From NCBI GenBank assembly GCA_013824165.1, contig PNNH01000015.1:1-64000 (forward strand): 64,000 nucleotides of DNA, read 5' to 3'. Shown in pieces: positions 63,422 through 64,000 of the stretch; position 1 is the stretch's first letter; the number at the start of each line of letters is the position of its first letter. The position numbers and the translations under genes are program-made. The DNA is from Methylibium sp. Its GTDB lineage: Bacteria; Pseudomonadota; Gammaproteobacteria; Burkholderiales; Burkholderiaceae_C. Under the pieces are notes generated by a model. The model worked only from the letters and a program-made list of their open reading frames with translations. It was not told the origin of the DNA and did not search any database.

Positions 63422-64000
63422 TCAGCGGCAGTTGCCGGACTGGCCCGCGGGCGCGGGCGGGCAGGGCTGCGGGCGCGGTCCATGGGCCCGGTCTTGTTCG
63501 TGCTTGAGGCGTTGGCCCAGGCGCTCTTCCGCCCGGCGTTGCTGGGCGATGCGCTCGCCCTCCTGCGGATCGGCGGCGCTGTGCATGCCTTCGGCGCGCA
63601 GCCGCGCCTCAGCTGCACCCCTGAGATTGCTTTGGGCCGCCTGGGCTTCGCGGCTGATGGCCCAGTCGGCGGCGGTGTAGCGGCCCTGGCCCTTGCGGCA
63701 CTGGCGCGCGCGGCGGATCTCGTCGCGCATGAAGGCCACCTCTTTGTCGCCCATGGTTGTCGAGCTGGCGCGGGTTTCCATATGGCGCAGTTCCTGGTCG
63801 CCCGGGCAGTCGTTGACCGGCGCTGCTACCGCCGGCTCAGCCGGTGCCGGCCGCTCGGTGCCGGCTGTCGCGGCCGGCAGCCGGGGCACCTCGATCGCGT
63901 TGCCACGCAAGCTGCGCTCTTCCATCTGGCTGCCCTTGCCCGGGCAGGGGCGGTCAGAGAACACGGTGCTGCCATCCTGCGCCGTGCAGCGCCAGACCTG
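63422..64000 (-). CDS. DUF4124 domain protein (5' end beyond window)
   Basis: The reading frame runs to the window edge and starts beyond it. The first visible residues QVWRCTAQDGSTVFSDRPCP are the DUF4124 motif (cysteine-containing, usually just after a signal peptide). The remainder is charged and Arg/Ala/Gln-rich, with a helical KEVAFMRDEIRRARQCRKGQGR segment and a Pro-rich tail ending GQSGNCR. Function is unknown; such proteins are probably periplasmic. It converges on arsR. Confidence 0.8.
   Translation of the reverse strand, partial: QVWRCTAQDGSTVFSDRPCPGKGSQMEERSLRGNAIEVPRLPAATAGTERPAPAEPAVAAPVNDCPGDQELRHMETRASSTTMGDKEVAFMRDEIRRARQCRKGQGRYTAADWAISREAQAAQSNLRGAAEARLRAEGMHSAADPQEGERIAQQRRAEERLGQRLKHEQDRAHGPRPQPCPPAPAGQSGNCR

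Overview
The window is a high-GC chromosomal segment from a betaproteobacterium, most probably Burkholderiales of the Roseateles/Mitsuaria/Pelomonas (Sphaerotilaceae) type. The evidence is a Bug/TctC-type binding protein, a Burkholderiales-type 16-strand porin, the glpR/glpD plus ugp arrangement, a family I lipase with its foldase, and codon use throughout. This assignment comes from gene content only. I see no rRNA, tRNA or CRISPR array.

Layout. (1) 0-10.5 kb is a glycerol-3-phosphate block: ugpA (cut by the window edge) and ugpB on the minus strand, diverging from glpR, a YjbB-like Na/Pi transporter with a PhoU domain, glpD, and a 1,320-residue FAD/Fe-S oxidoreductase fusion. (2) 10.5-21 kb holds small secreted proteins, a Bug-type binding protein, a HIT protein, two tandem paralogous subtilases, a lipase with its overlapping foldase, and an M13 peptidase. 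(3) 21-30.6 kb holds a DUF971 protein, ubiE, a zinc-sensing diguanylate cyclase of the DgcZ type, the urea ABC transporter urtABCDE (with an odd 384-nt gap between urtD and urtE) and a cation diffusion facilitator. (4) 30.6-35 kb holds a chemoreceptor with a C-terminal tether pentapeptide and a secreted prolyl-oligopeptidase-family enzyme.

(5) 35-37.4 kb is a scar of broken transposase pieces (IS110-like, and IS481/IS3-like) around an AraC/GyrI-type regulator of visibly different base composition. (6) 37.4-42.1 kb, minus strand: a nitrate/taurine-class ABC transporter, a porin and a stand-alone ureD, led by a very good sigma-54 promoter match. The urease structural genes that normally follow ureD are absent here. 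(7) 42.3-53.4 kb is a urate/allantoin catabolic region: gntR-puuE-[uraD-allC fusion]-M20 peptidase on the minus strand, diverging from uraH-xdhC, with puuD 4 kb away under what looks like the same operator. An alpha/beta hydrolase, a GST, and a DUF302-rhodanese pair lie between them.

(8) 53.6-64 kb holds a ChaN/TIKI-like secreted protein, an orphan ParB-like protein, and a long minus-strand operon (RND adaptor, RND pump, DUF2892 membrane protein, TolC-type channel, rhodanese, SLAC1/TehA-type channel) diverging from an ArsR regulator. I infer a sulfur-stress or sulfur-export role for this last unit. The window ends in a DUF4124 protein.

Taken together, much of the segment concerns scavenging: G3P as a C/P source with disposal of excess phosphate, secreted protein and lipid breakdown, urea uptake, and purine nitrogen recovery under GntR and probably sigma-54 control. 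Two separate modules carry rhodanese (sulfane sulfur) chemistry. Identities rest on motif and family recognition by eye; no database search was run.
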